Assembly: GCA_949297785.1 (NCBI GenBank)
Contig: CASFTW010000013.1
Coordinates: forward strand, 1 to 58,064
Direction of reading: 5' to 3'
Length of the DNA stretch: 58,064 nucleotides
Source: an uncultured Spirochaetales bacterium
GTDB lineage: Bacteria > Spirochaetota > Spirochaetia > Sphaerochaetales > Sphaerochaetaceae
Positions 35,443-43,486 of the stretch are shown here, one piece after another. Within the stretch, counting starts at the first letter, position 1. Each line of letters opens with the position of its first letter. The translations under genes and the position numbers were made by a program. The notes under the pieces are model-generated. The model ran no database searches. It worked only from the letters and a program-made list of their open reading frames with translations, and was not told where the DNA came from.

Positions 35443-36971
35443 GGAAGTGACCTCCTCAGATACTCGGCTTCACTGCTTCGCAGCAGAACGGAAGCCTTGC
35501 GGTGTCCGCCTTTGAAGAAGATCTGCCTCATCTTTTCCAGAGTTCCCGAAGGTATTTTCATTACCAGAGGTTTTCCTATCAGGCCGAAAAGACATATATC
35601 CGCATATTCCTCATGTGTCTTTCTGAGCTTTTCATCAAGCATCGCTGAAATATCATCTGCGCTTTTTCTGTCGGCAGTCTCCGTATAGACAAGATAGCGT
35701 GCGGGAACCGATGAGAAATCAACTGTGACAGCATAATCCGCAGGAGCAAGGCCAAGACTGTCAAAACAGTCCTGGAATACTTTGAGAGTGAGCTTTTCCC
35801 CTCCGGCGTTGAGAATCTCATCTGATCTGCCGAGAACTGTTATCAACGGTGATTCCCCGTAAAAATCCTGGATGACGACGGTGTCTTTGATCCTGTACCG
35901 GTAAAGACCTGAGAATGTTGTCACAACAGGAGATACTTTCATTCCGGTCTCAAGATCTTCCAGCTTTATCAGTTCACCTGTATCGGCGGAGATGAATTCG
36001 TAGTAAGCACACTCGGGGATCAGAAGATATTCTGCCTTTCCGAATTCAACGGGCACGCCCATCTTGCATTCGCTCGCGGCATAAGTGTAGTAGTAAATTG
36101 GTATATCCCCCGTGAAGCGTGAAAGAAGCATTGTGTGTCTGGAATAAGCCGAGCCTCCTATGCCTGTTATGAATTCGAGGGAAGGGAAGAGATCCTTTAT
36201 ATTTCCATCCGGATTCTTGAAATAGTTTTTGAGTTGCATTATCCGCCTGCTGCCGGGGACCGGAAGATTTCTTATATTCTCGTTCATCTCATTTGAAAGA
36301 TGTACGCTGATCCAGCTCCTGAGAACATCATCAGCAATCATATCGGCATTCTCTTCGATATATGAGAAGAGCACAGTGAGATCATAAAGGTAGTTTGCAA
36401 TGATTGCGGTGAGATCCGGTGCGGAGAAAAGGAGCCGCGCCTTTGCATACAGGATATTTTCCACATCATTCACGAATGCAAACGGGAATCCTCCGAACAT
36501 GTTTTTTTCATTCAGAATGCCATTTTTCCTTTGTGTCCAGTAAAATGCGGCAGAAAGATATGTTTCCCTCAGCCTTCCTTCCGGTTCACGGTTTGCATAT
36601 ACATGGAATTCCTTGCGTTCCTTGCTTCCGGCTATCTCAAAAGGAAGGCTGTACCAGTAAGATGAGTAACGCCTGAGTGCTTCTTCTGTCAGCAGAAATC
36701 TGCTGCGCTCTCCGCTGCTTCCGGATGAGAGCAGATTGAATGAGACCGGATAGCATGTGAGGGCATCGTCCCTGCCTTTCAGATACTCCCTGATGTGCGG
36801 TTTATAATCATCGTACGAGCTTACGGGAAATAAATCAAAAGAGCCATATTCCTCAAGCTTCGATGAAAGATAAAGTGAAGATGAATTGTCGTGCAGGATA
36901 GTCTCTTTGTTCTCAGCGTTTATTTTTCTTGCCTTGGAAGCAGAGGCTTTAAGATACTCATACAGGCTCAT
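35439..36971 (-). CDS. GH3-family acyl-adenylate amido synthetase-like enzyme
   Basis: A 510-residue protein of the GH3 branch of ANL adenylating enzymes. Motifs: FNLLSSGSSGERS (P-loop-like motif 1), YYYTYAASE (motif 2), GLYRYRIKDTV and GRSDEILNAGGEKL (motif 3 and hinge). Plant GH3 enzymes adenylate auxin or jasmonate and couple them to amino acids; bacterial members have largely unknown substrates. It is the first gene of the minus-strand unit with the MATE-GHKL carrier and SpoIIE. Acyl and amino substrates cannot be deduced. Confidence 0.88.
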   Translation of the reverse strand: MSLYEYLKASASKARKINAENKETILHDNSSSLYLSSKLEEYGSFDLFPVSSYDDYKPHIREYLKGRDDALTCYPVSFNLLSSGSSGERSRFLLTEEALRRYSSYWYSLPFEIAGSKERKEFHVYANREPEGRLRETYLSAAFYWTQRKNGILNEKNMFGGFPFAFVNDVENILYAKARLLFSAPDLTAIIANYLYDLTVLFSYIEENADMIADDVLRSWISVHLSNEMNENIRNLPVPGSRRIMQLKNYFKNPDGNIKDLFPSLEFITGIGGSAYSRHTMLLSRFTGDIPIYYYTYAASECKMGVPVEFGKAEYLLIPECAYYEFISADTGELIKLEDLETGMKVSPVVTTFSGLYRYRIKDTVVIQDFYGESPLITVLGRSDEILNAGGEKLTLKVFQDCFDSLGLAPADYAVTVDFSSVPARYLVYTETADRKSADDISAMLDEKLRKTHEEYADICLFGLIGKPLVMKIPSGTLEKMRQIFFKGGHRKASVLLRSSEAEYLRRSLP

Positions 36972-37446
36972 CTGGAATCCTATGCTCTGCGCAGGAGCTG
37001 TGAGCTGTATGATTAAGATAAGTACAGCTGATTTTACGCTTTTTATTTATCTTCATGAATATATGCTTCCAATTGGTAAGTATTATTCAGCTGAAAAGCC
37101 CGGTCCGCAATTGTGATGCGGCAAAAAGGGAAGTATATACGATGAAAAACAGCCGGATTCTCGCAAGGTGCAGATGGTATAAAGCCCATGTGCCGCTATA
37201 TGTTACATTATAAAACACTTATAAACAGAGATCAGTATATCAGGCAGTGGGACATAGAAGCTTAAACATAGTAATCCACAAAAACTCAGGGAAAGCCTAG
37301 GTCAGCAGTGAAACCGGCTTTATTCTTCCGTTCAGTCATTGTTTTTCCGGTACTTTACGAGAGTCGTGACTTCCCGACAGTCCTGCTATTTCAGATTATA
37401 AGAGAAACAAGGTTGAATCATCAATCAGTGATCTTTTCTGCCAAAA
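36972..37446. other. 475-base intergenic stretch, promoter region of the GH3 unit
   Basis: AT-rich, with no convincing gene. It must hold the promoter of the GH3-MATE-SpoIIE unit (a TTGGAA-N17-TAAATA match on the minus strand near 37045-37075 is a weak candidate). A weak hairpin AAAGCC/GGCTTT (37292-37321) lies downstream of the toxin gene. A 23-codon frame from ATG 37141 has AAGGGAAG upstream but no other support. Confidence 0.4.
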
Positions 37447-37704
37447 TCATTTGTACACTTCCCGTCTGTGACCTACCTCGATGACATGGATTATTATATC
37501 TTCATCGATGATGTCGCAGATTACCCGCCAATCACCAACACGGTAACGCCACAATCCTTTGAGGTTGTCGACGAGAGCTTTTCCTCTGGCTCTCGGATTT
37601 TCCAGTTTCTCAATCTCTTTCATATAATTGATGATTCTTCTGGCTTCTGACTTTCCGATTTTCTTCAGCTGTTTAACGCTTGGCTCAGAATATAATACTT
37701 TCAT
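37447..37704 (-). CDS. RelE/ParE-superfamily toxin
   Basis: An 85-residue protein with the RelE-type pattern: VLYSEPSVKQLKKIGK at the N-terminus, ALVDNLKGLWRYRVGDWRVICDI in the core and IIIHVIEVGHRREVYK at the end, including the Arg and the terminal HRREVY residues typical of ribosome-dependent mRNases of this group. Its ATG overlaps the antitoxin stop by 4 bases. It is predicted to halt translation when the antitoxin is degraded. Confidence 0.92.
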   Translation of the reverse strand: MKVLYSEPSVKQLKKIGKSEARRIINYMKEIEKLENPRARGKALVDNLKGLWRYRVGDWRVICDIIDEDIIIHVIEVGHRREVYK

Positions 37705-37949
37705 AATCCAAGCTCTTTCTCAACTTCTTCACTGGTATAGGTCTTGATGGTTCCCTTCTTGATTCCGTCCCGGATAGTCAGGTACTTGTATAATTCTTCA
37801 AGTTCTCCGATATGCTCCTCAACAAGCTGCGAATAGAAAGAACTTGGAGTTCTCCTTGTCAGCTTTGCCAGATTGTCCACACGGGCTTTAAGTTCAGGGG
37901 AAAGCCTGAATGTTGCTGTGGTTGTAGTATTTGCACTGGATATAGACAC
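37701..37949 (-). CDS. RHH-type antitoxin (RelB/DinJ-like)
   Basis: An 82-residue protein starting at GTG 37949 with AGGAGA ~8 bases upstream. Residues ~10-50 form a ribbon-helix-helix DNA-binding domain (TATFRLSPELKARVDNLAK, then RRTPSSFYSQLVEEHI); the C-terminal half is the toxin-neutralising tail. It is coupled to the RelE-like toxin by a 4-base overlap and should repress its own operon through the repeats immediately upstream. Confidence 0.88.
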   Translation of the reverse strand: MSISSANTTTTATFRLSPELKARVDNLAKLTRRTPSSFYSQLVEEHIGELEELYKYLTIRDGIKKGTIKTYTSEEVEKELGL

Positions 37950-37962
37950 TTTGCTTTTCTCC

Positions 37963-37988
37963 TGTGTACAATATACACAATATACACA
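37963..37988 (-). promoter_or_regulatory. Operator repeats of the toxin-antitoxin operon
   Basis: TGTGTA-N5-TACACA followed after 3 bases by another TACACA, i.e. an inverted plus a direct repeat with ~9-base spacing, abutting the antitoxin RBS. This is the expected binding array for a ribbon-helix-helix autorepressor. Confidence 0.65.
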
Positions 37989-38189
37989 ATATCATCAATC
38001 CAGATATTTCATTACTGTTCTGCTGAACTTACAGTATTTCATAATTGGTTAATGCTTGTTGCGTAACATACTTCAGTGGAGACTGGAGAATAATTGAATT
38101 ATGGCCCCTTTTAAGGCCCCTTCTCAGAATTCTATCAGAGAATCAGCAACAAAAATTTCTTTTATCTCTATGTTTTGCAGAAATTAAAA

Positions 38190-38278
38190 CGGAGAGAGAG
38201 GGATTCGAACCCTCGGTAATACGGATGTACTACAACGGATTTCGAGTCCGTCTCCTTCGACCTCTCGGACATCTCTCC
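38190..38278 (-). tRNA. tRNA-Ser(CGA)
   Basis: Class II tRNA with a long variable arm. Acceptor GGAGAGA/TCTCTCC with discriminator G, anticodon arm ACGGA-CTCGAAA-TCCGT giving anticodon CGA (codon UCG), T arm GAGGG-TTCGAAT-CCCTC. CCA is not encoded. It is the last gene of the tRNA group and lies beyond a terminator; its 3' end is repeated at 20076. Confidence 0.95.
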
Positions 38279-38293
38279 ATTACCGCTCAGAAT

Positions 38294-38322
38294 AAAAAAA
38301 CCCGCATCCGGATGCGAGTTTT
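38294..38322 (-). terminator. Terminator inside the tRNA cluster
   Basis: On the minus strand the perfect palindrome CGCATCCGGATGCG, extended by further pairs, is followed by seven T. It lies between tRNA-Arg and tRNA-Ser(CGA), only 15 bases before the latter. Confidence 0.8.
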
Positions 38323-38328
38323 CAAAGC

Positions 38329-38402
38329 CGAGACCAAGAGGATTCGAACCTCCGACCCTCAGTTCCGCAAACTGATGCTCTATCCAGCTGAGCTATGGTC
38401 TC
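38329..38402 (-). tRNA. tRNA-Arg(GCG)
   Basis: Acceptor GAGACCA/TGGTCTC with discriminator G, D arm GCTCAGCTGGATAGAGC, anticodon arm TCAGT-TTGCGGA-ACTGA giving anticodon GCG (codon CGC), T arm GGAGG-TTCGAAT-CCTCT. CCA not encoded. It starts 5 bases after tRNA-Ser(GCT). A GCG rather than ACG anticodon for CGN is uncommon in bacteria. Confidence 0.94.
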
Positions 38403-38407
38403 AATCA

Positions 38408-38497
38408 CGGAGAGGGGGGGATTCGAACCCCCGGACCCGGGTTTAGCAGGTCAACTCCTTAGCAGGGAGCCCGATTCGGCCTCTCTCGCACCTCTCC
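38408..38497 (-). tRNA. tRNA-Ser(GCT)
   Basis: Class II tRNA with acceptor GGAGAGG/CCTCTCC, anticodon loop CTGCTAA giving GCT (codons AGC/AGU), long variable arm and T arm with TTCGAAT. CCA not encoded. Confidence 0.95.
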
Positions 38498-38510
38498 AGA
38501 AATAATAAAA

Positions 38511-38595
38511 CGGAGAGAGAGGGATTCGAACCCCCGGAAACTTGCGCCTCAACGGTTTTCAAGACCGCCTCCTTCGACCGCTCGGACATCTCTCC
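38511..38595 (-). tRNA. tRNA-Ser(TGA)
   Basis: Class II tRNA, first of the minus-strand cluster. Acceptor GGAGAGA/TCTCTCC, anticodon loop CTTGAAA giving TGA (codon UCA and neighbours), T arm with TTCGAAT. CCA not encoded. Its 3' end shares 24 bases with tRNA-Ser(CGA). Confidence 0.95.
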
Positions 38596-38637
38596 ATTGT
38601 TTTGTTCTGGGTTAATATATATCCAGACAAGAACAGA

Positions 38638-38666
38638 ATACTAAGATAAAGTGTAATTCCTGTCAA
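38638..38666 (-). promoter_or_regulatory. Promoter of the tRNA cluster
   Basis: On the minus strand TTGACA (38666-38661), 17 bases, TAGTAT (38643-38638), a near-consensus sigma-70 promoter. Transcription would start about 36 bases before tRNA-Ser(TGA). Confidence 0.8.
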
Positions 38667-38732
38667 TAGGAATAAGGGCCATAAATCCTGTGTAATCATT
38701 TAAATCCTTCTGCCTCAGGCGGTTACTTTCAT

Positions 38733-38761
38733 TTGACCTTTAACTTGCGCAATCTTATAAT
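38733..38761 (+). promoter_or_regulatory. Consensus promoter placing the parE start at +1
   Basis: TTGACC (38733-38738), 17 bases, TATAAT (38756-38761). The expected transcription start falls at about 38768, directly before ATG 38769. Confidence 0.8.
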
Positions 38762-38768
38762 ATTATCC

Positions 38769-40574
38769 ATGGCAGCACGTTATGATGAATCCAACATAAA
38801 ATCACTATCATCGCTTGAACATATAAGACTGCGTCCCGGTATGTACATAGGACGGCTGGGAGACGGCAGTCATGTCGATGACGGAATATATATCCTTCTC
38901 AAGGAAGTCATAGACAACAGCATAGACGAGTTCATCATGGGCTCGGGAAGCAAGATTGTCATCACCATAATAGACAACAAGGTCACGGTACGTGACTATG
39001 GGCGCGGCATTCCGCTGGGAAAGATCGTCGAGTGTGTTTCCGTCATAAACACCGGAGCAAAGTATGACTCGGAAGCTTTCCAGTTCTCGGTCGGTCTCAA
39101 CGGTGTCGGTACAAAAGCCGTGAACGCGCTTTCTTCCGAATTCTCCGTCACAAGTTTCAGGGACGGTGAGTTCGCCTCGGCTTCTTTTGTCAAAGGTGTG
39201 CAGAGCGGCAGGACGAAGCACGGTAAGACCGATGAGCCCAACGGTACGCTGATCAGTTTTGTTCCTGACGGCGAGCTTTTTCCGGATTATTCATTTAATG
39301 ACGAATTTGTCCAGGAACGTCTGTGGAATTATGCCTACCTCAATACCGGACTCACGATTGAATACAACAAGAAGATAATCAAAAGCCAGCACGGACTTCT
39401 TGACCTTCTGACGAAGGATGTGGGGAACGAAATGCTCTATCCTGTCATCCATTACAAGAACAGCAGGCTGGAATTCGCGCTCACCCACACCAATTCATAC
39501 GGCGAATCATATTTCTCCTACGTCAACGGCCAGCATACCAGTGACGGCGGCACGCATCAGGCCGCGTTCAAGGAAGGTGTGCTCAGGGGAATAAACGAAT
39601 TCTACAAGAAGAACTGGAATGCCCCCGAGATCAGGGACGGCATTGCCGGAGCCATTTCGGTGAAGGTGCAGAATCCGATCTTTGAGAGCCAGACGAAAAA
39701 CAAGCTCGGCAATACCGAAATCCGCACATGGATCGTAAATGACGTCAAGGAGGCTCTCATCGATGCCCTGATGAAGAATCAGGATGTTGCCGCAAGTCTT
39801 CTGAACAAGATAACGACAAACGAGAAGATCCATAAGGAAGAAAGCGCCGTGCGCAACGGCGCGAGGGAGATGGCAAAGAAGGTTTCCATCAATATTCCGA
39901 AGCTGAAGGACTGCCATTACCATCTCAACAGCTATCCCAAAAGCAGGGAAGCCGAGGCAATGGCAAGCACGATCTTCCTTACGGAGGGAGACAGCGCAAG
40001 CGGTACGATAAACAAGACCAGGGACGTGAACACACAGGCAGTGTTCGGCCTGAGGGGAAAACCTTTCAATGTATTCGGAAAGACAAGGAAGGCCATCTAT
40101 GAGAATGAAGAGCTTTACAATATCATGGTGGCCCTCGGTCTTGAGAACAACGAGATCGAGAATCTGCGCTATTCAAAGGTCGTGATCGCAACTGATGCCG
40201 ATTTCGACGGTTTCCATATCAGGAACCTTCTCATGACTTTCTTCCTCACTTTCTTCGAGGAGGTTGTCACGAGCGGACGGCTCTATATTCTCGAGACGCC
40301 TCTTTTCCGTGTCAGGAACAAGGAAGTGACAACATACTGCTACTCCGAGAAGGAAAGGGATGCGATGATGGCCCAGATAAAGAGTCCGGAGGTTACAAGG
40401 TTCAAAGGCCTTGGCGAGATCGACCCGAGGGAATTCGGACAGTTCATCGGCGATGACATAAAACTGGTTCCCGTCACGATAGAAAGCGCAAGCGAGGTAA
40501 GGCAGAAGATGCAGTTCTACATGGGCAATAACACGCCTGAGAGAAGAGAATATATTATGGAGAATCTGGTGTAG
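38769..40574 (+). CDS. parE: Type IIA topoisomerase subunit B (ParE/GyrB-like)
   Basis: A 601-residue protein from ATG 38769 (MAARYDESNI); a TTG at 38733 in frame is actually the -35 box. GHKL ATPase: LLKEVIDNSIDEF, VRDYGRGIP, GLNGVGTKAVNAL; transducer domain with KNKLGNTEIR; Toprim with LTEGDSASGT and VIATDADFDGFHI. Length and the parC gene right behind (2-base gap) fit topoisomerase IV, which decatenates chromosomes; a gyrase role cannot be excluded. No Shine-Dalgarno exists, consistent with a leaderless mRNA. Confidence 0.92.
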   Translation: MAARYDESNIKSLSSLEHIRLRPGMYIGRLGDGSHVDDGIYILLKEVIDNSIDEFIMGSGSKIVITIIDNKVTVRDYGRGIPLGKIVECVSVINTGAKYDSEAFQFSVGLNGVGTKAVNALSSEFSVTSFRDGEFASASFVKGVQSGRTKHGKTDEPNGTLISFVPDGELFPDYSFNDEFVQERLWNYAYLNTGLTIEYNKKIIKSQHGLLDLLTKDVGNEMLYPVIHYKNSRLEFALTHTNSYGESYFSYVNGQHTSDGGTHQAAFKEGVLRGINEFYKKNWNAPEIRDGIAGAISVKVQNPIFESQTKNKLGNTEIRTWIVNDVKEALIDALMKNQDVAASLLNKITTNEKIHKEESAVRNGAREMAKKVSINIPKLKDCHYHLNSYPKSREAEAMASTIFLTEGDSASGTINKTRDVNTQAVFGLRGKPFNVFGKTRKAIYENEELYNIMVALGLENNEIENLRYSKVVIATDADFDGFHIRNLLMTFFLTFFEEVVTSGRLYILETPLFRVRNKEVTTYCYSEKERDAMMAQIKSPEVTRFKGLGEIDPREFGQFIGDDIKLVPVTIESASEVRQKMQFYMGNNTPERREYIMENLV

Positions 40575-40576
40575 TT

Positions 40577-42580
40577 ATGGCACATGCGAGCAAGTTATTT
40601 GAAAAGAATTTCATAGAATACGCTTCCTATGTTATAAGGGACAGGGCAATTCCCGAGCTTGAGGACGGCTTCAAACCCGTTCAGAGGAGAATCATACATT
40701 CCCTCATCGAAATGGATGATGGCAGGTTCCAGAAAGTCGCAAATGTCGTAGGACATACCATGCGCTATCATCCGCACGGCGATGCCTCCATCAATGATGC
40801 GCTGGTGAATCTCGCCAACTGCGATCTTCTCATAGACCATCAGGGAAATTTCGGCAACGAGCTTACGGGCGACGGCGCTGCAGCCGGCCGTTACATTGAA
40901 TGCCGTCTTCTCCCGATTGCCAAGAAAATACTGTACAGCCCGGAGATCACTCAGTATGAGGAATCATATGACGGCCGTCATAAGGAACCTGTGGTGTTTC
41001 CTGCGAAAGTGCCTATTGTCCTCATTCAGGGAGCCACAGGCATTGCTGTCGGCATGAGGACCGACATTCTTCCTCATAATTTCTATGAAGTGATCGATGC
41101 CGAGGAGGCCGCGCTGCGGGGTGAGACGGTTCCTCTCTATCCCGATTTCTCCACAGGAGGAATAGTTGATGTCTCCGGTTATGAGGACGGCTGCGGCTTT
41201 GTCACTGTCCGGGCCCGTCTCGATGTGTCCGATCCCAAGAAGATAGTGATCACGGAGCTTCCCTACGGAGTGACATCGGAGCAGATGATTGCATCCATAG
41301 TGGAGGCAGACAAGAAAGGAAAGCTTCACATCGCCAAGGTGACGGACTTCACCACTGACAAGGCGAATATCGAGATCGCGCTTCAGAGGAACACCTACAC
41401 AAACGATATAGTTGATGCGCTTTATGCCTATACAAAGTGCGAGACGAAGATTGCGGTCAATCCTGTCGTAATCGTGGACGGTCTGCCGAAGATCGTTCCC
41501 GTTACCGAGATGATCCGCTATCATGCCCATCATCTCAAGGACGTGCTTACGGCTGAACTGCAGGTGGAAAGGGCCCATCTTGAAGACAAGATCCATGCAA
41601 GGACACTTGAGCGGATCTTCATTGAGGAGAGAATATACAAGAGGATTGAGACAAAGAAGACGGCAGAGGAAGTGAACAAGGCTGTCGTCACGGGGTTCAA
41701 GCCTTTCGAGAGCGAGCTTTACCGCCCCCTTGCCGATGATGATGTCGAAAGACTTCTCAAGATCCCGATCAGGAGGATCTCCCTCTTTGATATCGAGAAG
41801 AACAGGAAGGATATTGAGGAACTCAATGCGGGAATAGAGAAAGTCGACTACAATCTTTCCCATATCGAGGAGTATGCGACAGCTTTCCTTGAGGATATAA
41901 GGAGCAGCATCGATCCCGGGCGATGGAAGAGAAGAAGCGAGATATCCTCATTCCAGTCGCTTGATGCCCGTGATGTTGCGGTCCGCAATCTCGAGCTGCG
42001 CTATGATGAGGCCACAGGTTATATGGGCACTGCACTGAAAACAGGAGAAGTCCTTCTCAAGGTATCCCCGTATGACAAAGTCTTCTACATGAGGAAGGAC
42101 GGGGCCTACCGCGTTGTCAATGTCAGCGACAGGGAGTTCATCGGAACCGAAGGTCTTTACTATTATGCGCTTGCAGACAAGGACGAGCTTTCAAAAGTCG
42201 TCTTCACTGCGATCTACAAGGAAAAGGAAAGCAAGTTCTATTTCCTCAACCGCTTCACGATATCGAGCTTCACCACAAACAAGCTGTATTCAATCCTGCC
42301 CAAGGGAAATTACAAGCTGGTCAAGCTTGCGACATTCCCCAGCGCCATCATAACGGCAAAATACAAGACAGAATACGGTTACAAGGTGCTTGAGGAGACT
42401 TTCCGCTTCTCTGACTTTGCTGTGCGCAAGTCTCCGCAGACTGTCGGTTACAAGCTTATCACAAAGGCCCTGCAGAGTCTCACGCTGCGTCAGACGAAGG
42501 AGACCAGAGCGGCACAGGGTGAGCCGACACTTTTTGACGGTCTTGCGGAAGGCGAGAAGGGAGATGATGATGAGACTTGA
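40577..42580 (+). CDS. parC: Type IIA topoisomerase subunit A (ParC-like)
   Basis: A 667-residue subunit. Winged-helix/QRDR region VVGHTMRYHPHGDASI, catalytic Tyr in GAAAGRYIECRL (GyrA/ParC consensus AAAxRYTE), GATGIAVGM, LPYGVTSEQ and a long tower/coiled-coil region. The C-terminal part (~480-667) is shorter than a GyrA beta-pinwheel and lacks an obvious GyrA box, favouring ParC. It follows parE by 2 bases and overlaps the pseudouridine synthase start by 11 bases. Confidence 0.92.
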   Translation: MAHASKLFEKNFIEYASYVIRDRAIPELEDGFKPVQRRIIHSLIEMDDGRFQKVANVVGHTMRYHPHGDASINDALVNLANCDLLIDHQGNFGNELTGDGAAAGRYIECRLLPIAKKILYSPEITQYEESYDGRHKEPVVFPAKVPIVLIQGATGIAVGMRTDILPHNFYEVIDAEEAALRGETVPLYPDFSTGGIVDVSGYEDGCGFVTVRARLDVSDPKKIVITELPYGVTSEQMIASIVEADKKGKLHIAKVTDFTTDKANIEIALQRNTYTNDIVDALYAYTKCETKIAVNPVVIVDGLPKIVPVTEMIRYHAHHLKDVLTAELQVERAHLEDKIHARTLERIFIEERIYKRIETKKTAEEVNKAVVTGFKPFESELYRPLADDDVERLLKIPIRRISLFDIEKNRKDIEELNAGIEKVDYNLSHIEEYATAFLEDIRSSIDPGRWKRRSEISSFQSLDARDVAVRNLELRYDEATGYMGTALKTGEVLLKVSPYDKVFYMRKDGAYRVVNVSDREFIGTEGLYYYALADKDELSKVVFTAIYKEKESKFYFLNRFTISSFTTNKLYSILPKGNYKLVKLATFPSAIITAKYKTEYGYKVLEETFRFSDFAVRKSPQTVGYKLITKALQSLTLRQTKETRAAQGEPTLFDGLAEGEKGDDDET

Positions 42581-43265
42581 GGAGAGGATTCTTTTTGAAG
42601 ACAACCATCTCATAATCATAAACAAGGAATGCGGCGAGCTGGTGCAGGGGGATGAGACAGGCGACAGGACGCTCGCAGATGACGTCAAGGCTTATCTGAA
42701 GAAGAAATACAACAAGCCCGGCAACGTCTATCTCGGTGTGCCGCACCGCCTGGACCGACCCACTTCCGGCGTTATGGTGTATGCCAGGACGGAAAAGGCC
42801 CTTGTGCGCATGAATGAGGCTTTCCGTGCAGATAATGAGGTCAGAAAGACTTACTGGGCCATCGTTGACAATCTTCCGCCGAAAGAAAGCGATGTGCTGA
42901 CTCATTACATAGTGAGGGACAGCAAGGCGAATAAATCCACAGCGCATGTAAAGGAAGTGAAGGGAAGCAGGAAGGCTGTTCTGAAATATACTCTCCTTGC
43001 GTCTTCCAATCGCTACCACCTTCTCGGGATCGAGCTTTATACAGGCCGTCATCATCAGATACGCGCACAGCTTAAAGCGATAGGTCTTCACATAAAAGGG
43101 GATCTTAAATACGGTTTCCCGCGCAGCAATCCGGACGGGGGAATCTGTCTTCACTCACGCAAGATCGTATTTTCACATCCTGTGAGAAAAGAGGAGGTGA
43201 CTGTTGTCGCACCTCCTCCTAAAGACGCGCTGTGGGACTTCTTCCTCTCCACTCAGGAAAGATGA
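42570..43265 (+). CDS. RluA-family pseudouridine synthase
   Basis: A 231-residue RluA-type enzyme: LFEDNHLIIINKECGELV at the start, catalytic motif GVPHRLDRPTSGVMVYAR with the essential Asp, LYTGRHHQIRAQL and C-terminal HSRKIVFSHP. It isomerises uridines in rRNA or tRNA; the target is not predictable. Three consecutive ATGs (42564, 42567, 42570) are possible; AAGGGAG ending at 42563 favours the last. No N-terminal S4 domain. Coupled to parC. Confidence 0.9.
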   Translation: MRLEERILFEDNHLIIINKECGELVQGDETGDRTLADDVKAYLKKKYNKPGNVYLGVPHRLDRPTSGVMVYARTEKALVRMNEAFRADNEVRKTYWAIVDNLPPKESDVLTHYIVRDSKANKSTAHVKEVKGSRKAVLKYTLLASSNRYHLLGIELYTGRHHQIRAQLKAIGLHIKGDLKYGFPRSNPDGGICLHSRKIVFSHPVRKEEVTVVAPPPKDALWDFFLSTQER

Positions 43266-43339
43266 GAATAAAGACTGTTCATTCTGATCTCTGCGTCTTT
43301 TCTGACAGCTGAGAATGTCTTCTCAAGCTAGCTTTCATC

Positions 43340-43486
43340 TGTCGTCAATAGTACAAAGGTAAAATAAAAATCTGCATATTCTAGCCAAATATGTTCAAAA
43401 AATATGCATAAATAAGAAAATAAAAGTCTAAAAATATGCAAAAAATATTGTAATTTATTATATTATAATTTATTATTTATTATAAG
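43340..43486. promoter_or_regulatory. AT-rich leader of the first DUF4143 ATPase gene
   Basis: About 150 bases of very low GC with iterated AAATATG(C/T) units (43387-43393, 43400-43407, 43432-43439) and then a run of TTATTATA-like motifs up to the ATG. No Shine-Dalgarno. Probably the promoter plus binding sites; base composition is sharply unlike its surroundings. Confidence 0.45.

Noticed and set aside
21199-36971. Interpreting the STAS/SpoIIE pair as general-stress sigma regulation
   Set aside because: No sigma factor or stand-alone anti-sigma kinase is encoded in the locus; one could exist elsewhere, but the local GHKL-like domains are on transporters.
37141-37212. 23-codon frame MKNSRILARC... 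as a small gene
   Set aside because: RBS-like AAGGGAAG precedes it, but size, composition and lack of any related sequence make chance likely.
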